Positions 46,301-50,561 of a DNA stretch of 50,561 nt are shown here, piece after piece. Source of the stretch: Streptomyces celluloflavus (lineage in GTDB: Bacteria > Actinomycetota > Actinomycetes > Streptomycetales > Streptomycetaceae). Below the pieces are notes generated by a model that was not told the origin of the DNA, ran no database searches, and was given only the letters and a program-made list of their open reading frames with translations. Location: contig JOEL01000047.1 in assembly GCA_000720995.1 (NCBI GenBank), forward strand, positions 1 through 50,561, written 5' to 3'. Numbering within the stretch: the stretch's first letter is position 1; every line of letters begins with the position of its first letter. Both the position numbers and the translations under genes were made by a program.

Positions 46301-48292
46301 GACGCGGTCGGGCATCCGCAGCCCGAAGTCGTAGATCCACGCGAGGGTGGAGTCGGCGCAGCGCAGCTCGTGCGGGCGCTCGTCGACGACCTCGACGCCC
46401 AGGCGGTTCAGGCCCGGCAGCACCCGGGACAGCGAGACCGGCTCGCCCCGGCGGTAGATCTTGAAGCGGCGCTCGTTGGGGCCCGCGCCGACCGGCTCGT
46501 AGAGGCTGACCGCGAAGTCCTCCCCCGGGGTGAGGGTGAGCTTCTCCAGGTGCTGGAGGTCGGCGACGGCGCTGCGCGGGGAGTTGTCGGCCTTGTAGCC
46601 CTCGGGGAAGGCGTGGCCGTAGCGGCGCAGCAGCTCCGCGGCGCGCTCCTCGCCGACCTCGGCGGTCAGCGCCTCGGCGAAGCCGTCGGCCCAGGAGCGG
46701 GCTGCCTCCACCAGGCGGCCCTCGATGCGCTCCACATCGGCGTCGGTGAGGTCCGGGAGGGTCGTACCGGGCGCGACCCGGACGACGAAGTGCAGCCGGG
46801 AGAGGATCGACTCGGTGTTCCAGGCCGTGAAGTCGACGCTGGTGCCGGAGAGCTCCTCCTTGAGGATGTCGATCAGCCGCAGCCGGACAGCGGTGGTGTA
46901 GCGGTCGCGCGGGAGGTAGACCAGCGCGGAGTAGTAGCGGCCGTACTCGTCCTGGCGGAGGTACAGGCGCAGCCGGCGGCGCTCCTGGAGGTAGAGCACG
47001 CTGGTGGCGATGGCGCGCAGTTCGCCGACCGGGGTCTGGAACAGCTCGTCGCGCGGGTAGGTCTCCAGGATCTGCATCAGGTCGCGGCCGTCGTGGCTGT
47101 TGGGGGTGAACCCCGCGCCTTCGAGGACCTCGGCGACCTTGCGGCGGATGACCGGGACGCGGCGTACGGACTCGGTGTACGCGGCGGAGGAGAACAGCCC
47201 CAGGAAGCGGCGCTCGCCGATGACGTTGCCGTCGGCGTCGAACTTCTTGACCCCGACGTAGTCGAGGTAGGAGGGGCGGTGGACGGTGGCGCGGCTGTTG
47301 GCCTTGGTCAGGATGAGCAGCTTGTGCTCACGGGCCTTGGCACGGGCGTCCGCGGGCAGCCGGTTGAAGGACGGCGAGACGGGGTGGCCGTCGTCGGCCT
47401 CGGTGTGCGAGGGGTCGGCGCGCAGGATGCCCAGGCCGGTGCCGGGCACGGCGGTCAGCGCGTCCTCCTCGACGCCGCCCTCACCGGGCGCGGAGGTCAG
47501 CGCGTACTCGCGGTAGCCGAGGAAGGTGAAGTGGTCGGCGGCCAGCCACCGCAGCAGCTCCCGGGCCTCGTCGATCTCCTGGTCGCGCAGGTCGTCGGCG
47601 GTGGGCTCGGCGGGCAGCTCGTCGGCGATGCGCAGGGCGGCGCCGCGCATCTTCTCCCAGTCCTCGACGGCCTCGCGGACGTCGGACAGCACCCGCAGCA
47701 GATCGGCGGTGATCTGCTTGAGGTCCGCGCGGTCGGTCTCGCGGTCGATCTCGACGTGGATCCAGGATTCGCGGACCGCGTCGTGCGGCAGCTTCGCGGC
47801 CTTGCCCTTGCCGGTGCGGCTGTGCGCGTCACCGTGGGAGTCGAGGACCTCGATGAGCTTGCCGGTGACATCCCGGCGGACGGTCACCTGCGGGTGGATC
47901 ACGACGTGGATGCCGCGCCCCTGCCGCGAGAGCTCGTTGGTGACCGAGTCGACCAGGAAGGGCATGTCGTCGGTGACGACCTCGACGACGGAGTGGCTGG
48001 ACGTCCAGCCGTTCTCCTCGACGGTCGGGGTGTGCACCCGGACGTTCGCGGTGCCCTGCGGACGATTCTCGGCGAGGCGGTAGTGGGAGAGCGCGGCGCC
48101 GAAGACATCCACCGGGTCACGGCCCGCGAGGTCCTCCGGGGCGGTGTGCAGGTAGTAGCGCTGGAGGTATCCCGTAAGGGTCTCCTGGTCGAGACCTCGT
48201 CCCGGGGTCTGACCCCCGGCCGGGTTGCTTTCAACGACCCGGGCGGCCCTGGCGAGCAGCTCGGTCTTGGCTTCGTCCAGCTTGGTCTGCAT
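43331..48292 (-). CDS. gdh: NAD-glutamate dehydrogenase, large (180-kDa class)
   Basis: The 1653-aa product oxidises glutamate to 2-oxoglutarate and ammonia with NAD. The start is [19 protein letters not shown] (48292), with AGAGGAC in front. Length and N-terminal regulatory part match the L_180 class first described in Streptomyces clavuligerus. The catalytic core lies near residues 840-1200: [23 protein letters not shown] and [13 protein letters not shown] around 852-890, then the nucleotide-binding region [15 protein letters not shown]. A long C-terminal domain follows. It stands alone, with a strong terminator after it. Role: glutamate catabolism and nitrogen balance. Confidence 0.97.
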   Translation of the reverse strand: [1653 protein letters not shown]

Positions 48293-48690
48293 GTCCTCTG
48301 GCTCCTGTCGCGCGCCGTTGCGTGACGTTGTGGAAGAACTCCGTGGAAGCTGCACAACGCCGCCGTGACGCGAGGTGTCCGGTCGGTGCCGACGCTATGC
48401 CGCGCTGAGAGATGGCCGTGCCGATATCGACTCTTTTTGACAAAGACGACATGCACTCTTGGCCGCGAAGATCAGCCATCGCCCGGTCACTGTGGTGCCC
48501 CGGGCGCACGGCAGGGGCCTCGACGCCCCCGCGAGTTATCGCGCTGATCACGCTGCAAGGCTATCGCTCCTCGCACGGATGCCGTCATGAGCCGTGTGTG
48601 TACAAAACCACACCCGGAACTTGGCCGCTCCGGACAACACTTCCCAGGTCCGCGCGCATGAGCGCGAGGACACACGGGGTGCGCACGCCG
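48293..48690. other. Upstream region of glutamate dehydrogenase
   Basis: No credible gene is in this 398-base interval. A GTGAC-N6-GAAGA element at 48322-48337 is a weak match to the GlnR half-site pattern. An AT-richer pocket lies at 48420-48445 and is the best candidate for the promoter. Confidence 0.35.
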
Positions 48691-49353
48691 CTACGTGGCG
48701 AGATCGCCCGCCACCTCGACCGCCTCCGCGAGGCTGTCCACCACCGGCACCCCGGCGGCCGCCAGGCTGTCGCGACTGTGCGAGCCCCCGGTGTAGAGCA
48801 CCGCGTGCGCGCCCGCGTGCAGCGCGGCCACCGCGTCGTCCACCGCGTCGCCGATCACGACCGTACGCCCCGGATCCACGCTCTCCAGCGCGGCCAGATG
48901 ACGGACCATCTGTGCGCTCTTGGTGCCCCCGGACGGCCCGGTCCGGCCGTCCACCCGCACGAAGCGCGACTCGATCCCGAAGCCGCGCACCAGGGGTATC
49001 AGTTCGTCGTGGCCGTACATGCTGAGGATCGACTGGCTGCGGCCGCCCGCCTGCCACCGGGCCAGCAGCCCGTCCGCCCCCGTGGCGAGCCCGCAGCCCA
49101 CCCGGTGCGCGGTGTAGTGGCGGTGGAACGCCTCGTCCATCACCAGCCACTCGGCGTCCGTCGGCAGCCGCCCCATCAGCCGCTCGTAGAACCGCGGCAC
49201 GGGCACGCAGTACAGCTCGCGGTACCGCTCCAGCGTGAGGGGGTCCATACCGATCTCCGCGAAGGCGGAGTTGGTCGCCCCGATGACGGCGTCGACGTCG
49301 TCGAAGAGCGTGCCGTTCCAGTCCCAGACGATATGTGCGGCGTGCTTCGCCAT
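48691..49353 (-). CDS. HAD family hydrolase
   Basis: The 220-aa product starts MAKHAAHIVWDWNGTLF; the frame extends upstream to 49419 without conserved sequence. Motif I is VWDWNGTLFDDVD, with the nucleophile Asp and the second Asp replaced by Asn (DWNGT rather than DxDGT), as in many HAD phosphatases. Later motifs include the Lys region GGTKSAQMVRHL and the acidic motif VVIGDAVDDAVAALHAG. The fold is a phosphoglycolate phosphatase-like HAD enzyme, substrate not predictable. It stands before a conserved hypothetical on the same strand. Confidence 0.9.
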   Translation of the reverse strand: MAKHAAHIVWDWNGTLFDDVDAVIGATNSAFAEIGMDPLTLERYRELYCVPVPRFYERLMGRLPTDAEWLVMDEAFHRHYTAHRVGCGLATGADGLLARWQAGGRSQSILSMYGHDELIPLVRGFGIESRFVRVDGRTGPSGGTKSAQMVRHLAALESVDPGRTVVIGDAVDDAVAALHAGAHAVLYTGGSHSRDSLAAAGVPVVDSLAEAVEVAGDLAT

Positions 49354-49501
49354 GCGGTTCCCCGTACCTTTCCCCCGGTGCGTCCCCATGCAGAAAAAGG
49401 TACTCGCCCCCACTGACAACGCGGCGCAGCGGACCCGCCCCGGCCGACCGGCCGGCCGAGTGACCGGCGTCCGACCGGCAGCCTGCTTGCCTGCCCGCCG
49501 C

Positions 49502-50008
49502 TCAGCCGATCAGGTGCGGAATCTCCTGCACGCCGAACCACATCAGGTCGTGGTCCGCCGCGCCGTCCACCGTGAACTGCGCGTCGTCGTCGCTCTGGTC
49601 CGCCGCGCCCAGCGCCGCCGCGGCCGCCGCGACATCCGCCTCCGCGTCCGCGGCGTCCACATGCACCGCCGCGGCCTTCGCCAGCGGCACCGGCCCGGCG
49701 ACCCGCACCTCGCCCAGCGACGCGGGGTCCAGCCCCCGGTCCGGGTCCGCGACCGCCGCCCCGTCCGGCACGTCCAGCGCCACCACGACCCGGCGCCGCG
49801 CGGCCTGCGGGTTCCCGGCGAGCAGTCGCAGCGAGGACTGGGCCGCGCGGTTCAGCGCTGCGTACTCCAGCTCCTCGATGTCGTCCGAGACGTACCACTC
49901 GCGCAGCGCGGGCGTGACGGCGTACGCGTCCACGGGACCGGGCCCCAGCTCACCGCTCTTGTACGCCGCTGCGAGACCGGGCAGGGTCAGGGGGACATAG
50001 ACGCGCAT
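49502..50008 (-). CDS. Conserved hypothetical protein
   Basis: The 168-aa product begins MRVYVPLTLPGLAAAYKSGEL. It has no signal peptide, membrane helix or recognisable catalytic motif. Distinct segments are AVTPALREWYVSDDIEELEYAALNRAAQSSLRLL and a second half rich in Ala, Asp and Val (VAGPVPLAKAAAVHVDAADAEADVA) ending in DLMWFGVQEIPHLIG. It seems a small soluble alpha/beta protein, probably conserved among streptomycetes, with a start-to-stop frame of normal codon bias. It lies 148 bases upstream of the HAD gene on the same strand. No function can be assigned. Confidence 0.8.
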   Translation of the reverse strand: MRVYVPLTLPGLAAAYKSGELGPGPVDAYAVTPALREWYVSDDIEELEYAALNRAAQSSLRLLAGNPQAARRRVVVALDVPDGAAVADPDRGLDPASLGEVRVAGPVPLAKAAAVHVDAADAEADVAAAAAALGAADQSDDDAQFTVDGAADHDLMWFGVQEIPHLIG

Positions 50009-50298
50009 GGCTGCCGCTTTCGATCAGTTCGCTCGACTCCGGGAAATGCCCAGTCAGCATACGGGCGTGCGTCCCCCATCGTGGCGTCCGCACGCCCTCC
50101 GCGCCGCCCGTCCCGGGAGCCCGCTCCGACCCCGTTCCGAGGCCGTCTGCCGGGCCCGTGACACGGACAGGTGAACTCCACGCACCCCGCGCCACCGGCC
50201 CGCCGCGCCTTGCCGCCGTCCCGCCCCCGCCGATAGAGATCTCCCACCAAAGCTACCGCCCGGTAATACCCGGGCCCGGCAGAACGGGGGCACTCACC

Positions 50299-50561
50299 AT
50301 GACCGGCACCACCACCGTCCCGACCCTCACCACCGCACCTGCGCCCACGCCCACAGCTCCCGGCATCCGACCCACCACACCCCCCATCGAACCCACGCCC
50401 CTGGAGCCGGCACCGACGCACGCACCCACGCCCACGCCCACAGCCATCCGCCCCACTACCCCGCCCGCCGAGCCCCCGGCCCCGGAGCCCACACCCACCG
50501 TCCCGCACCAGCGTCAGGCCCCCGGCCGCCTCCGCACCGACAGCCCCACGGTCCCCACCCC
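50299..50561 (+). CDS. Pro/Thr-rich reading frame, incomplete at the window edge
   Basis: From ATG 50299 the frame stays open to the end of the window (87 codons). A GGGGG stretch lies upstream as a possible ribosome binding site. The visible part is almost wholly Pro, Thr, Ala and Glu, with two related blocks around IRPTTPP. It may be the low-complexity N-terminus of a larger protein. Without the rest, the product cannot be named and the frame might be spurious. Confidence 0.4.
   Translation, partial: MTGTTTVPTLTTAPAPTPTAPGIRPTTPPIEPTPLEPAPTHAPTPTPTAIRPTTPPAEPPAPEPTPTVPHQRQAPGRLRTDSPTVPT

Noticed and set aside
43337-48325. 1662-codon ORF antisense to glutamate dehydrogenase
   Set aside because: It is a shadow frame caused by high GC and rare stop codons; its product has no recognisable motif while the opposite strand encodes a full enzyme.

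Overview
The window looks like Streptomyces chromosome. GC content is very high with third-position GC codon bias. The tmRNA encodes a short tag ending in ALAA. The gene sets are typical of the genus: smpB/S41 peptidase/ftsX/ftsE next to prfB, two eukaryotic-type Ser/Thr kinases, an LAxTG (class E sortase) surface protein, and a 180-kDa-class NAD-glutamate dehydrogenase. From memory only, the order resembles the S. coelicolor region that carries pkaA and pkaB; this was not checked.

Region by region. (1) 1-1239 is the 3' part of an MFS transporter. (2) 1485-5527, minus strand, is a trans-translation and division block: terminator, ssrA (tmRNA), smpB, a secreted PDZ/S41 protease, ftsX and ftsE. 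(3) 5778-8610 holds a 64-aa zinc-ribbon/membrane miniprotein, a Gly-Ser-rich LAETG-anchored protein with 63-bp repeats, and prfB. (4) 8714-15933 is a signalling block: two Ser/Thr kinases (pkaB- and pkaA-like, minus) divergent from a 1167-aa FHA plus FtsK/EccC-like ATPase (plus). (5) 15934-17178 has no credible gene and contains about 0.9 kb of C-rich degenerate tandem repeats. (6) 17179-20868 is a CUT1-type carbohydrate ABC operon (lipoprotein and two permeases) without its own ATPase. One permease has a 155-residue insert at the MalF P2 position. (7) 20988-43221 is a large cell-surface glycopolymer locus. It has two methyltransferases, two GT2-TagF-type polymerases transcribed divergently, two further GT2 enzymes, galE, a YfhO/GtrB-like/GtrA-like trio, a Tat-exported PIG-L deacetylase, a TetR regulator and a TagG/TagH-like exporter. 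(8) 43331-50008 holds the NAD-glutamate dehydrogenase, a HAD hydrolase and a conserved hypothetical. A Pro/Thr-rich reading frame runs off the right edge.

The glycopolymer genes make a coherent story. GalE supplies UDP-Gal, GT2 and TagF modules extend a glycosyl/polyol-phosphate chain, and the ABC pair exports a lipid-linked polymer. GtrB/GtrA/YfhO would add sugars outside the membrane, and the PIG-L enzyme may deacetylate an exported amino-sugar. A TetR repressor with two matching palindromes in the tetR-tagGH intergenic region probably controls export.

The points most worth a second look are the Ig/CNA-B-like insert in the sugar permease, an isolated near-consensus parS site at 34074-34087 upstream of the YfhO gene, the kinase/FHA-ATPase module, the TetR operator pair, shared beta-rich modules across the glycosyltransferases, and the repeat tract at 16.0-16.9 kb.
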